Below, piece after piece: positions 28,131 through 38,572 of a DNA stretch of 51,850 nt. The notes beneath the pieces were generated by a model, which searched no databases, was not told the DNA's origin, and worked only from the letters and a program-made list of their open reading frames with translations. This DNA comes from Desulfurococcales archaeon (GTDB lineage: Archaea; Thermoproteota; Thermoprotei_A; Sulfolobales; NBVN01): positions 1-51,850 of the forward strand of contig JALWZB010000093.1 of the NCBI GenBank assembly GCA_027002995.1, in the 5' to 3' direction. Position 1 is the first letter of the stretch. The number at the start of each line of letters is the position of its first letter. The translations under genes were made by a program, and so were the position numbers.

Positions 28131-29504
28131 GTGAGGCCGATGGCGGAGATAAAGGAGATAAAGGTAAGCCGAAGCGAGTACGGCATAAGCATACACAGTC
28201 ACATACGTGGATTAGGACTCGATGAAAAAGGTAATCCGAAACATGTTGCCGACGGACTCGTGGGTCAACTAGAGGCTAGAAAAGCAGCAGGCATAGTTGT
28301 CGAGATGATAAGGCAAGGCAAGATGACTGGGAAGGGCATACTCTTTGTAGGCCCGCCAGGAACCGGCAAAACCGCCTTGGCCGTAGCTATAGCCCGGGAA
28401 CTGGGGGAAGACACACCCTTTGTCGCCCTAAGCGGTAGCGAAATATACTCCACTGAAGTCAAGAAAACTGAAATATTGATGAGAGCTGTTCGGAAGGCCA
28501 TGGGTGTTAAGATAAAGGAAGTTCGTAAAGTATACGAAGGCGTGGTGAGAAGTATAAAAATAGCTTATGCAAGGCATCCCTTCAATCCCTACGTAAGGGT
28601 ACCGCGTGAAGCACGGATAACCTTGGCAACAAAACATGATGAACTCACACTAAACGTTGGTGAGGAAGTCACTGCGCAGCTAGTTCAGCTACGTGTGAGG
28701 CGTGGAGACCACATATGGATTGATGCTGAGACAGGAGTGGTGCATAAGGTAGGCAGGGTCCGCGGTGTTGAGAAGGCCAAGTACTACGATGTTGAACCAT
28801 GGAGACTGGAGGAGGAGATGCCCAGTGGCCCTGTCAAGCGGGAGAAGGAGATAGTGAGGGTATTTACTTTAAACGACCTAGACGTGTATGCCGCCAGTCA
28901 GAGGCTATCACTTACAGGGTTATTTGGCATAGAACTTGAAAAGGAGATAGACGAGGAGGTGAGGAAGTCCGTCAATAATCAGGTTCGCAAATGGATTGAG
29001 GAAGGTAAAGCGGAAATTGTGCCTGGGGTGCTCTTCATAGATGACGCGCACTTACTGGACCTTGAGGCATTCGCATTCTTAACAAGGGTGCTGGAGTCAG
29101 AATTCTCGCCAATCCTCATACTAGCAACAAATAGGGGCATAACGAAGATCCGGGGCACAGACATAGATTCGCCTCACGGCATACCACTAGACCTTCTTGA
29201 CAGGTTACTGCTGATTCCCGTAAGGCCTTACACGAGGGACGAGATACGTAAGATAATAGAGATAAGAGCTGACGAAGAAGGAGTCGAGTTAAGCGATGAG
29301 GCGCTTGAGAGACTTGCTGACATAGGTGCTGAGAGGAGCTTAAGGTACGCAGTGCAACTTCTCAGGCCTGCAGCAATAGTTGCTGGTAGGAATGGGCACT
29401 CAAAGGTACTCGTGGAGGACGTCAATGAAGTAGTGCGCCTATTTGCCGATACCAAGACAAGCGTGTCACTCATAAAGGAGTACGAGGATCTTTTTATGAA
29501 ATAG
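28131..29504 (+). CDS. TIP49/RuvBL-family AAA+ ATPase
   Basis: HSHIRGLGLDEKGNPKHVADGLVGQLEARKAAGIVVEMI, GPPGTGKTALAVAIARELG, GVLFIDDAHLLDLEAFAFLTRVLE, LDLLDRLLLIPVRPY. Confidence 0.93.
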   Translation: MRPMAEIKEIKVSRSEYGISIHSHIRGLGLDEKGNPKHVADGLVGQLEARKAAGIVVEMIRQGKMTGKGILFVGPPGTGKTALAVAIARELGEDTPFVALSGSEIYSTEVKKTEILMRAVRKAMGVKIKEVRKVYEGVVRSIKIAYARHPFNPYVRVPREARITLATKHDELTLNVGEEVTAQLVQLRVRRGDHIWIDAETGVVHKVGRVRGVEKAKYYDVEPWRLEEEMPSGPVKREKEIVRVFTLNDLDVYAASQRLSLTGLFGIELEKEIDEEVRKSVNNQVRKWIEEGKAEIVPGVLFIDDAHLLDLEAFAFLTRVLESEFSPILILATNRGITKIRGTDIDSPHGIPLDLLDRLLLIPVRPYTRDEIRKIIEIRADEEGVELSDEALERLADIGAERSLRYAVQLLRPAAIVAGRNGHSKVLVEDVNEVVRLFADTKTSVSLIKEYEDLFMK

Positions 29505-29826
29505 CTTCCACACCTTCTTCATCGTCTAGGGCACTAACCAGCGGTATTAGTAACGAAGGGTCATCTACTTCAACCTTATCTCCGCTGGAACTGTTTTCAC
29601 TTATGACCAACGTAATGACTAAATAACTTCCAACTTTAACAGCCTTAACCTTCTTTATCCTCATCCTTGTATGCGGGTCCACCTCAGCCAGAGAATTATT
29701 CGACCCTAGCCGGAAAGTATGGCTCGATGAAGCTAGTGTCTTAGCTCTTATACGTGTCGCTATATATTGGTCGTAACCAGTTACGGCTAGGATAATCAGC
29801 GTAATTGTCGCTATGAATAGCATCAC
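29494..29826 (-). CDS. Hypothetical protein with N-terminal transmembrane segment
   Basis: MMLFIATITLIILAVTGYDQYIATRIRAK...; 11-bp convergent overlap with TIP49. Confidence 0.5.
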   Translation of the reverse strand: MMLFIATITLIILAVTGYDQYIATRIRAKTLASSSHTFRLGSNNSLAEVDPHTRMRIKKVKAVKVGSYLVITLVISENSSSGDKVEVDDPSLLIPLVSALDDEEGVEAIS

Positions 29827-29893
29827 CTCTAACGTGCGTCATCACCCACGAATGTAAGTAGGGTATTTCAAACCTTAAAAAACGTAGAGCGCG

Positions 29894-30580
29894 TTACTTC
29901 CGTGATACGCGTGATAAGGCGTTGAGCGCGTGCGCCGCTACTCCGCGCGGGTCGGGTGCTTTAGTGATAGCAGAACCTATGACAATAATATCAACGCAGG
30001 CTTCAGTGAATTCCTCAATGTCCTCAGGCTTTATCCCTCCGCTAACGGAGATAATCACGTCACTCAAGGCATTCCTTATCTTGCAAGCAAGGTCTCGGAA
30101 TGATGTGGCCCTAATACCGAGTCTTCGTTGGACATCAATTCCTGAATGGATATTAATTATGTTAACTCCAAGCTCATGCAACTCTCTAACGCGTTGAGGG
30201 ATTACATCAGGTCGCAAACCTATGGTGTCAGCAATGATGTCAACGCCCAGTTTCTTACCCTCAGTGACTGCGGCCTCTATAACAGCGTCATCGCTTGATG
30301 CGAGAACAGTCACGATATCCGCGCCGTGGCGAGCCGCCATACTGGTTTCGAGGGCACCTACGTCAGCCGTCTTCATGTCTGCAAGGATTAAGGCATCAAC
30401 GCTTGCTAGGGCCTTAATTATGGCTACGGATCTTATACCCTCAGCCTTGATTAGAGGTGTTCCGACCTCTATTATCGGTACTGGAAGGTCTCTTAGAGCA
30501 GACATTACGCGTATAGCTTCTTCAATGCCTGTGAAGTCTAGTGCCACCTGCAGCAAGGGGTGTTCACATTGTTCGAGCAT
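29894..30580 (-). CDS. hps: 3-hexulose-6-phosphate synthase (OMP decarboxylase superfamily)
   Basis: LQVALDFTGIEEAI, VIEVGTPLIKAEG, ILADMKTADVGALE, GADIVTVLAS, VSGGIKPEDI; start uncertain (30580 ATG or 30607 TTG). Confidence 0.88.
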   Translation of the reverse strand: MLEQCEHPLLQVALDFTGIEEAIRVMSALRDLPVPIIEVGTPLIKAEGIRSVAIIKALASVDALILADMKTADVGALETSMAARHGADIVTVLASSDDAVIEAAVTEGKKLGVDIIADTIGLRPDVIPQRVRELHELGVNIINIHSGIDVQRRLGIRATSFRDLACKIRNALSDVIISVSGGIKPEDIEEFTEACVDIIVIGSAITKAPDPRGVAAHALNALSRVSRK

Positions 30581-30735
30581 TTGAAGTAGTTTCCCCAATG
30601 ATCTCAACCGAAAATGTAGTAGATGAGGAAGCTATTAACGCATTTTCTGTGGGGGCTATTGGCTCTGAGCCAGCCTTTATTGGATGGCCAGGAAAAAAGC
30701 GCTGAAAGTCTTTAATTTCACTTAAAGCCCGTCGC

Positions 30736-31032
30736 TTACTCCTTCTTGGCAATTACTATTTCAATGGTGGAGACCCTAGTCTGCCTGCCCTCGGCAGTGG
30801 TCACTACTTGGCTGCCAATCTTGATGTCCTTGATCTCCACCTTGTCGGGGAGGAACCTACTCCTCACTATCTCGACGGTGTCGACAGCCTTGCTAATGGC
30901 TCTGCCCCTAGCCTTTATCACGATCTCTGAGACGCCCTGGTTTAGCAGGGTTAGGGTGGCTAGTACGTAGTTCATTACGGGCTTCTTACCTACTAGGACT
31001 ACATTGCTTGAGATTGGACCTTGGGATGACAT
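30736..31032 (-). CDS. albA: DNA/RNA-binding protein Alba
   Basis: [49 protein letters not shown]. Confidence 0.96.
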   Translation of the reverse strand: MSSQGPISSNVVLVGKKPVMNYVLATLTLLNQGVSEIVIKARGRAISKAVDTVEIVRSRFLPDKVEIKDIKIGSQVVTTAEGRQTRVSTIEIVIAKKE

Positions 31033-31121
31033 TGCTCTCTCACCTCATCTGCCTAAATTGCTTTATTCGCAGAGTATTCTTTGCCTCCGCCTTATAAGTT
31101 TTGTTGTAGTCCACTAAGAGG

Positions 31122-31502
31122 ATGTTTAGGAACTGCTTATTAGTATTGTGTTGGTTACCTACTCAGGTGAGGATAACGGAGGAAAGCCTCCATAAGGCAG
31201 AATTCGCTGGGGTTGCGAGAATAAGTAAAGTGCCCTTAAGTATTGCTAAGGGATTAGCACAGGCAAAGATAACCCCGCAAGACCTAAGTAACCCTGTATC
31301 GTTCCAGCTGGCCTTCTCAAGGCTATATGAAGCTCTTATGAAATCACTAGAAAAAGGTGAGGGTGAGACCTATGTTGCTGAAGTTAAGTTTGTTGATAGT
31401 TTAGGGAATGAAGTTACGTTCGCGGTGGACATGGGTGAGGAACCCCCAGCATTTAGTAGTGATACAGTAAGGGTTCGAGTAATTGTGGAATTTTACGAGT
31501 AG
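31122..31502 (+). CDS. Hypothetical protein (start uncertain)
   Basis: ORF; likely begins downstream near VRITEESLHKAEF; no family recognised. Confidence 0.45.
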   Translation: MFRNCLLVLCWLPTQVRITEESLHKAEFAGVARISKVPLSIAKGLAQAKITPQDLSNPVSFQLAFSRLYEALMKSLEKGEGETYVAEVKFVDSLGNEVTFAVDMGEEPPAFSSDTVRVRVIVEFYE

Positions 31503-31599
31503 GGCTTTTAGGCATGTCGGCTTAGACCTAACGAGGGAAACCCTAAACAAAGCTAATGACTAACTATGTATATGTGGCTCCCGGAAGAGGTGCATTTTA

Positions 31600-33255
31600 G
31601 TGGCTGACGATGCGGATCGATTGAAGATCTGGGTTAAAGGATGGATTGACTCTGAAGACTTTAAGAAAATATTGCGAGTAGCCGACTATGTGGGCAGAAG
31701 TAAAGGAATTTCTTACTTCCGCTTATCAAAAAATAAGGTATTGTCCAGCGGTCTTTCAGTCGATGAGATTCTATCTATTCTAGATGATGTAGGTGCTGAG
31801 TACGATCCTGAAATCGAGGACGTGCTTAATGATTACCTTCGTGTGAGTAGGGGTTCAGCAATACTATCCTTCGATGGTGAGAGAATCTGTGTTAAATTTG
31901 AGCGATACTTAGGCAGGCTTTACGACAAACTGAGGGATTTGCTAAGATATGATTCGGAGGACAAGGTGTTCTATACGCTACCGTATAGGTATCATGAATT
32001 AAAGACCCGGCTGCATGATTTAGGATTTAACGTAGAGGACCTCACAGGTTTCAGGAGCGATTTACCTTTGAATATTGACGTGGTGTTCACCGGTAAGTTA
32101 AGAGACTATCAGGAAGACGCCATAAAGTCCTGGTTAAGGAACGATGGGCGCGGCGTCATAGCACTACCTACAGGCTCCGGAAAGACCGTAATAGGTGTGG
32201 CTTCAGTAACTAAGGTAAAACAAAGAACCTTAGTAGTAGCCTATACTAAAGAGCAGTTAGTGCAATGGAAGGACGCATTCCTAAAATTCACAAATATTCC
32301 GGGATACAGCATAGGTCTCTATTATGGTAAGGAGAAGAGAATCGCGCCCATAACGCTAGCGACCTACCAAACAGCGTATAAGCATATAGCAAAACTTGCG
32401 CCATACTTTAACTATATCATAATAGATGAAGTTCATCATCTGCCGGCAGAGAAGTTCAAACACATAGCCGTGAGTATGCCATCCAAGTATAGGTTAGGGC
32501 TCTCAGCCACACCTTATAGGGAGGACGGAAAACATGTGGTGTTGTTTCCGTTGATGGGGGGTATAGTATACTACAAAACTCCTCAGGAACTTGCGGAGAA
32601 GGGCTACTTGGCTAAGCACAGGATAATAACTATCAAGGTACCGTTACTTCCCGCTGAGAAGAAGAGGTATGAGGAACTAAAGAGGAAGTTCAGGAGACTG
32701 GCAGGTTACGTTGGTTTTGACGCTATAGTTGATGCGGCAAGGAGAGGGGACGCCAGGGCAATCCAAGCGCTACGTATTCACTCCGAGATGCGTCAAATAA
32801 TACAGAAATCCGAGGCTAAACTAAGGAGGGTTGAGGAAATAATAAGGAAAGAGCTTGCTGAAGGATCTAAGATAATAGTATTCGCTCACTACGTGGACCT
32901 AGCAAAAACCTTGGCTGACAGAGTGAAGGCATATCTACTTACTGGTGAGATGGATGCGCGGGAACGAAGGAGGGTGTTAGAGGAATTCAAGAGGTGTAGG
33001 AGTGGGGTTCTAGTAGTAACTACGGTGGGAGATGAGGGCTTAGATATACCTGACGCTAACGTAGGCATTTTAGTAGCTGGAACAGGATCACGTCGTCAAT
33101 TCATCCAAAGGCTCGGTAGGTTATTACGACCTGGTGAGGGGAAGGAAGCTAAGTTGTATGAAGTAATTGCTAAAGGGACAGCTGAGGAGATTCAGTCAAG
33201 GAAAAGGAAGAAGGTAAACATGCAGGACTTCAAGGATTTAACAAACATAGAGTAA
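31600..33255 (+). CDS. xpb: XPB/Rad25-type DNA helicase
   Basis: LRDYQEDAIKSWL, ALPTGSGKTVIG, IIDEVHHLPA, GLSATPYREDG, IQRLGRLLRPGEGK. Confidence 0.92.
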   Translation: MADDADRLKIWVKGWIDSEDFKKILRVADYVGRSKGISYFRLSKNKVLSSGLSVDEILSILDDVGAEYDPEIEDVLNDYLRVSRGSAILSFDGERICVKFERYLGRLYDKLRDLLRYDSEDKVFYTLPYRYHELKTRLHDLGFNVEDLTGFRSDLPLNIDVVFTGKLRDYQEDAIKSWLRNDGRGVIALPTGSGKTVIGVASVTKVKQRTLVVAYTKEQLVQWKDAFLKFTNIPGYSIGLYYGKEKRIAPITLATYQTAYKHIAKLAPYFNYIIIDEVHHLPAEKFKHIAVSMPSKYRLGLSATPYREDGKHVVLFPLMGGIVYYKTPQELAEKGYLAKHRIITIKVPLLPAEKKRYEELKRKFRRLAGYVGFDAIVDAARRGDARAIQALRIHSEMRQIIQKSEAKLRRVEEIIRKELAEGSKIIVFAHYVDLAKTLADRVKAYLLTGEMDARERRRVLEEFKRCRSGVLVVTTVGDEGLDIPDANVGILVAGTGSRRQFIQRLGRLLRPGEGKEAKLYEVIAKGTAEEIQSRKRKKVNMQDFKDLTNIE

Positions 33256-33978
33256 TGCCCTTAACGCGAATATCTTCATAATTTTATCATTTATGAGTCC
33301 AGTCATAATTATTGATCCGTTATATGGAATCTCACTTATTAACACGTAGTCGTCGAGGAAGACTAGGGGCTTTGAAAGGACCATTAGTTTCTCGGGAACG
33401 TCATGTACAATCTCAGCCTCAAGGGTAGTGTTGGGATACTTCAAACCGTAAAGCATGGGGTGAACACGCCATAAATGCCATGCTAAACCCTTAATAGACT
33501 CAGTAGCTACGCCAGTTAACCCGGGTAGTAGGACAATATGCTTCGTATGAAACACTTTGCTAAAGTAGTCATCCCATGTAATTTCGGAGTTGATATCGAC
33601 TATGAGGCATTTGTTGCCCCTAACAGAGGCTACCCGCTTATTGATGAGTTGTATTATGGGGTCAAGTAAGTCTTTGAGGGTGCCTGCTCCTATAACGTCA
33701 GGGCGACTACTCAGCAGGAATTTTCCATCTACCCAGCACTCCTCTGTAATACGATAATATCTGTAGGCAGTGTCCAAAGGCTTAGGCGTGATTAGGGTTA
33801 ATGGAGGTAGAGTAACGTGCCTTGTTACTCCATTAATATCTAAAGGAACAATCGAGGGCTTCATTATTACGTAGGACTCACCGCTCAATCTAAGCGCGTC
33901 CATTACCATGCGCGCTTCATTGTCGAACCGCGAGTATTGCCCCACTAGGTTAGCAAAGTAACCTTCCTTCAATTTCAT
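33238..33978 (-). CDS. Hypothetical protein, 246 aa
   Basis: Long ORF, 18-bp convergent overlap with XPB helicase; no family recognised. Confidence 0.55.
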   Translation of the reverse strand: MKLKEGYFANLVGQYSRFDNEARMVMDALRLSGESYVIMKPSIVPLDINGVTRHVTLPPLTLITPKPLDTAYRYYRITEECWVDGKFLLSSRPDVIGAGTLKDLLDPIIQLINKRVASVRGNKCLIVDINSEITWDDYFSKVFHTKHIVLLPGLTGVATESIKGLAWHLWRVHPMLYGLKYPNTTLEAEIVHDVPEKLMVLSKPLVFLDDYVLISEIPYNGSIIMTGLINDKIMKIFALRALLYVC

Positions 33979-34070
33979 CCTATCCAGCGCCTAGGAGGAG
34001 ATTTCAGCTCACGGGTTAAAGTCTTTGGGGGGTACATATATTTAGCTAAGGACGGTAAGACAGTTTGGAA

Positions 34071-34133
34071 ATGATGAGCTTTGTAAGGGCGGATCCGTGG
34101 ATTCACTCAGGATGAGGAGAACCGGGCTACTGA
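34071..34133 (+). ncRNA. Candidate C/D box sRNA
   Basis: Box C ATGATGA (34071-34077), 12 nt, degenerate D' CGGA, C'-like AGGATGA, 14 nt, box D CTGA (34130-34133); TATA-like catatattta about 26-36 nt upstream; in an intergenic gap. Confidence 0.4.
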
Positions 34134-34257
34134 ACTTCCTAGCGTCATCAAAATTTGCTTAGTGTAACGTAACGACCGTGTTTTGCGCAGGAAGCGGGTT
34201 TACTTCCACGGTTTACGTTTATTAGGATTGTATACCAGTATATACGATGATGGCGCT

Positions 34258-34500
34258 ATGCCTGCCGCGATAGTTCTCGTAAATACTGAGATAGGCGCAG
34301 AGTCACAGGTTATGGAGGCGCTTTCACAAATAGAGGGCGTCAAGGAAATACATGTAGTATACGGTATGTATGACATCGTAGTTAAGGCAGAGGCTGACTC
34401 CCATGAATCCTTAAGGGAGTTAGTAATAAATAAGATTCGAAGGATACCGCAAGTACGCGGCACAACCACAATGATTATAATCGAGTCAAAAACGGTATGA
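34258..34500 (+). CDS. Lrp/AsnC-type RAM (ligand-binding) domain-only protein
   Basis: MPAAIVLVNTEIGAESQVMEALSQIEGVKEIHVVYGMYDIVVKAEADSHESLRELV; no HTH. Confidence 0.85.
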   Translation: MPAAIVLVNTEIGAESQVMEALSQIEGVKEIHVVYGMYDIVVKAEADSHESLRELVINKIRRIPQVRGTTTMIIIESKTV

Positions 34501-34659
34501 CTTCAGTAGCGAATATTAGGCAGTCAAACTTGAGTAAAGTAAGTTTTTGATGCTAATCCTTCACACCAAGTTAAGTAAAGCTAGCTTGAAGGAAGCCCCT
34601 CCTCAGCCATGGCAATTCCATAACCTCTCCTCTCCCATCCTTTCAAGAGGTGCATCAGC

Positions 34660-35265
34660 TTCCATTAATCCGCTTAAGCATGGCTACATTAGCCTTCCTG
34701 AGAACGGTGCTCGGATGAGGTATTCTATTAGTACAGCAGCCCTGCGGAGGCAAGCTCACAAACTCCAGCATCCCTGCTAGAATCCTAACATGAACATGTT
34801 AGCTCCTGTAGGGTTACCAAGCTTAATTGCCTCCTCAGGGGTCTGAGGGTTTAAGTACAGGTATATAGGCATGCACACCATATAACCTGGTTGTCTTGTT
34901 CATTCTGACTGCTCCACATACTCGGTCATCAGCAGTTACCTACCACGAAACTCTCCCTTACACCTGTATATGCTGAACTCATCAGTAGATCCGTAGCTAA
35001 GTTAAGTCCCACATGCTTCATCGCAACGAGCGACTTAACGCCGCAACCATTTCGGGCGTTAAGACACTTCAAACGCCACTTTCCCGTTGACACTCTACTC
35101 AACGTAAAATTCCTAGCTTGTCCTTTACTTTAAGGAGGGATTTCACGATCTCAGAGGAGGGGGCTTCCGATACGCAATAGCTAAACCCGCACCCCCTTCA
35201 AGAGCCCCTCTGGCTATCGCCTCATTTCCTAGCATTAGTATAGAGCCTTCTCTTTTTCTCAATGT
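34660..35265 (-). pseudogene. Decayed indolepyruvate:ferredoxin oxidoreductase remnant (iorA N-terminal part fused to iorB-like C-terminal part)
   Basis: Minus strand, in successive frames: LRKREGSILMLGNEAIARGALEGGAGLAIAY / [19 protein letters not shown] / [14 protein letters not shown] / [34 protein letters not shown] / VTADD / PSMWSSQNEQDN / RLYGVHAYIPVLKPSDP / EEAIKLGNPTGANMFMLGF*. Confidence 0.85.
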
Positions 35266-35324
35266 TGTACTTGCCTATGAAGAAGTTTATGGGGATTTAT
35301 ACTGTTTAAGCAATTTATTTTTCT

Positions 35325-36938
35325 TTACTTCCTTGAGGCGGCAGCGAGTAATCCTTCGAATACTGGTGAGGGGCTGAGGGGCCTACTCTTAAATTCTGGG
35401 TGTGCTTGAGTGCCTAGGTAGAACTTAGAATCCTTAAGCTCCATTATTTCAGCTATACAGTCATCGCTAGTGCCGCTTACTATGAATCCGTGGTCTTGGA
35501 ACTCATCAATGTAATCTGGGTTGACTTGATATCTATGGCGGTGCCTCTCAAATATTATTTCTGCGCCGCCGTAGATCTTGTGTGCTAGCGTACCCGGAAC
35601 CAACTTTATGGGTCTTGCGCCAAGGCGCATAGTACCGCCTAGTACTTTAACGTTCCTCTGAATTTCCATTAAGTCTACTACCGGGTAGGGAGTGTTAGGA
35701 TCTATCTCAGTGCTGTTTGCGTCCTTATACCCTAAAACATTCCTAGCGAACTCAACAACCATTACCTGTAGCCCGAAGCATATTCCGAGCACGGGTTTGC
35801 CTGATTCTCTTAGCTCCTTTACAGCCTTTATCTTGCCCATTAGTCCCCTCTTACCGAAACCTGGTAGCACCACAGCGCAGTCTATGTCTTCAGGGATTTC
35901 TTTAGGGTCTATACGACCCCGTTCTATGTCTGTGGCCTCAAACCACTTTAGAATGGGCTTTAGGTTCAGTTTTGCGGAAGCATGCTTCAATGCTTCAATT
36001 ATGCTTAGGTAGCTGTCCCTTAACTTCGTGTACTTGCCTATCATACCTACTCTTATGGGTTCAGATGCGGTCTTAACCCTCTCCACGAACTCTTTCCAAG
36101 CGGTTAGGTCCGGCCTATTTAACTTGATTCGTAGCTTGTCGCTAATTACATCAAGTATTCTCTGCCTATGCAGGACTAGAGGTACTTCATACACGGTCTC
36201 AACGTCTGGATCACTGAATATCGCTCTCTCAGGTACGTTCCCGAAGAGCGATAATTTCTTGCGAGCTTCAGCGCTAAGGTGCGTGGGTGATCTAGCGACG
36301 AGGATGTCTGGCTGAATACCTATCCGGCGTAATTCTTGGATGCTATGTTGTGCTGGTTTTGTCTTCAGTTCGCCTGTGGTGGTTAACTTGGGTACTAAGA
36401 CTACGTGAGCGAAAAGCGTATTAGTTTCTCCTAACTCAAGCCTTAATTGCCTGGCGGCTTCTAGGAAGGGTAATCCTTCAATGTCGCCTACAGTGCCCCC
36501 GATCTCGACTATGGCAACGTCGGTTTCCTGCTCCCTTGCTACGTCAAGGATTTCCTCCTTGATCTCGTCGGTGACATGTGGTATTATCTGAACGGTCTGA
36601 CCTAGGTATTCACCTTTTCGCTCCTTCCCTATTACGGTGGAGTAAACCTTTCCCGTTGTTATGTTGTTCCTCTTGCTTAGGTTGATATTAAGGAACCTTT
36701 CGTAGTGCCCTAAGTCAAGGTCCGTCTCCCCACCGTCCTCTGTTACGAATACTTCCCCATGCATGTAAGGATTCATCGTCCCTGCGTCAACGTTAACGTA
36801 AGGATCAATCTTTATTGCTGTAACCGATAGCCCTGAAGCTTTGAGCAATAACCCTAGAGAGGCTGTTACGACCCCTTTGCCGAGCCCTGAAAGCACGCCT
36901 CCCGTAACGAATATCAGCTTGAGCGCCATCAACACCAC
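35325..36938 (-). CDS. pyrG: CTP synthase
   Basis: [64 protein letters not shown]. Confidence 0.98.
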   Translation of the reverse strand: MVLMALKLIFVTGGVLSGLGKGVVTASLGLLLKASGLSVTAIKIDPYVNVDAGTMNPYMHGEVFVTEDGGETDLDLGHYERFLNINLSKRNNITTGKVYSTVIGKERKGEYLGQTVQIIPHVTDEIKEEILDVAREQETDVAIVEIGGTVGDIEGLPFLEAARQLRLELGETNTLFAHVVLVPKLTTTGELKTKPAQHSIQELRRIGIQPDILVARSPTHLSAEARKKLSLFGNVPERAIFSDPDVETVYEVPLVLHRQRILDVISDKLRIKLNRPDLTAWKEFVERVKTASEPIRVGMIGKYTKLRDSYLSIIEALKHASAKLNLKPILKWFEATDIERGRIDPKEIPEDIDCAVVLPGFGKRGLMGKIKAVKELRESGKPVLGICFGLQVMVVEFARNVLGYKDANSTEIDPNTPYPVVDLMEIQRNVKVLGGTMRLGARPIKLVPGTLAHKIYGGAEIIFERHRHRYQVNPDYIDEFQDHGFIVSGTSDDCIAEIMELKDSKFYLGTQAHPEFKSRPLSPSPVFEGLLAAASRK

Positions 36939-36961
36939 GTCGTTGATTCTGTTATCTGGGG

Positions 36962-38494
36962 TTATGAGTTTAGTGCATGCTTAAGCTCTTTGTATTTCCT
37001 TGAAAAACCCAAAGGATCTTTCAAGATTTGAGGAACGTACTTCAATATGTTTAGCGGTGATGCCTTACCCTCCTGCATGTAAGCGTACTCACCGGCAATA
37101 GCATTGGTGAACGCGGCTACGCAGGCAGCCCTAAAGGGGTCCTTAGTCCTAACTAAGGCAGTTGCTAATATACCGGCTAATACATCCCCGGTACCACCAC
37201 AACTCATATCTTGATGACCGACACCAATCCTTAACTTGTAACTCCCCGTCGGTGACGCAATAACGTCTACGGGTCCTTTCAGGAGTATGTTTGCCCTGTA
37301 CTTCCTAGAGATTTCTAGGGCTATGGCAACTCTTTCATCAACGCTCTGAGGATGAAGGCTCCTCCGTAGCAGTACTGATGCTTCACCTAGATGAGGCGTA
37401 AGTACTAAGGTCACGTTCTCAGGTACATCAATGCTAGGTAATACTTTCAGCGCATCGGCATCAAGCACTAAGGGTACACTTAACTCGCTGGCAAGTTTCA
37501 GTAGGTTCTCAACGAAGCCTGCCGTCTCGTCGTGAAGGCCTAGTCCCGGCCCAGCAACTATCACGTCGATCTTACGTATGAGGCCCTGCTTCTTCAGAAT
37601 GCTTACGTGATCTGCGTTCAAGTGATCTCCCTTAAGTGGTACTCCTAGAATCTCAGGGCTGAATCTATGGCTTAACACTTCCTCAAGCGATGCGAGGAAC
37701 ACTAAGTCGGCGCCCGCGTACCACGCCCCAAGCGCCGTTAGCCATGGTGCCCCCACAAACTCCTTCGAGCCAGTGAATACGAGAATGCGTCCTCCATCAC
37801 CTTTCTTCGCGTCACGCTCCTTGGGTTTAAACCATACAGCAACATCCCCTGGCCCCACAGCCTCGAAGGCGTTCTTTGGTGTACCTATGTTAACAACCAC
37901 TAGCTTACCCACGTACTCTGTGGCTTTAAGGAGGCCAGGCTTTACTGTTGCCATTGTCACCGTTATGTCAGCCTTAACAGCATCTCCAGGTACCTCCCCG
38001 GTATCTGGGTTGACACCGGAAGGTACATCTATAGATACCTTTAAGCCCTGCGACGAATTAATTGATCTTATGGCGTAAGCAACATCCCCGCGGGGTGCGC
38101 CGCGAACACCCGTTCCAAGCAACCCGTCAATAATTACATCCTCAGAGAACTGCTGCCCTAAGGAGTAGCGAGTGATTCTAACACCCCTAAGGTTCTTGAG
38201 CACCTCGAAATTAGCTGCAGCATCTTCATTCCTAATCACTTTACTGGTTAAGTACACGTTAACCTGAAACCCGTGATTCAGTAAGTGCCTCGCAGCGACG
38301 AAAGCATCACCCGCCTTCCCGCCAGAACCAGCTACTACCGCAACGGTATGAGGACCCTCCCCCACAGCGTCAACTATCACACGGGCTACTCCAGCCCCCG
38401 CATTCTCCATCAGAAGCCTTGTTGGAACACCCCAGAACTCCGAATTCAGGTCCGCAGCCCTCATCTCGGCAACCGTCAAAACACGCGGGTGCAT
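36962..38494 (-). CDS. nnr: Bifunctional NAD(P)H-hydrate epimerase / ADP-dependent dehydratase
   Basis: N-terminal YjeF_N ([26 protein letters not shown]) and C-terminal carbohydrate-kinase domain ([21 protein letters not shown]). Confidence 0.95.
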   Translation of the reverse strand: MHPRVLTVAEMRAADLNSEFWGVPTRLLMENAGAGVARVIVDAVGEGPHTVAVVAGSGGKAGDAFVAARHLLNHGFQVNVYLTSKVIRNEDAAANFEVLKNLRGVRITRYSLGQQFSEDVIIDGLLGTGVRGAPRGDVAYAIRSINSSQGLKVSIDVPSGVNPDTGEVPGDAVKADITVTMATVKPGLLKATEYVGKLVVVNIGTPKNAFEAVGPGDVAVWFKPKERDAKKGDGGRILVFTGSKEFVGAPWLTALGAWYAGADLVFLASLEEVLSHRFSPEILGVPLKGDHLNADHVSILKKQGLIRKIDVIVAGPGLGLHDETAGFVENLLKLASELSVPLVLDADALKVLPSIDVPENVTLVLTPHLGEASVLLRRSLHPQSVDERVAIALEISRKYRANILLKGPVDVIASPTGSYKLRIGVGHQDMSCGGTGDVLAGILATALVRTKDPFRAACVAAFTNAIAGEYAYMQEGKASPLNILKYVPQILKDPLGFSRKYKELKHALNS

Positions 38495-38572
38495 ACAGTA
38501 TCCCCGCTTTCCTTATGAGGTAGAGGTCTTATAAGGTGCCTTCAAGTAACAACCTTCACACAGGTATTTAGG

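Noticed and set aside
30541-30752. Short ORFs on both strands between hps and albA (e.g. +: MISTENVVDEEAINAFSVGAIGSEPAFIGWPGKKR*)
   Set aside because: Plausible-looking peptide, but it overlaps the hps 5' end with a competing antisense ORF of equal length; no recognised family.
34547-34780. Plus-strand ORF (77 aa) in the gap before pyrG
   Set aside because: It lies antisense to the iorB-like end of the decayed remnant; composition looks non-coding.
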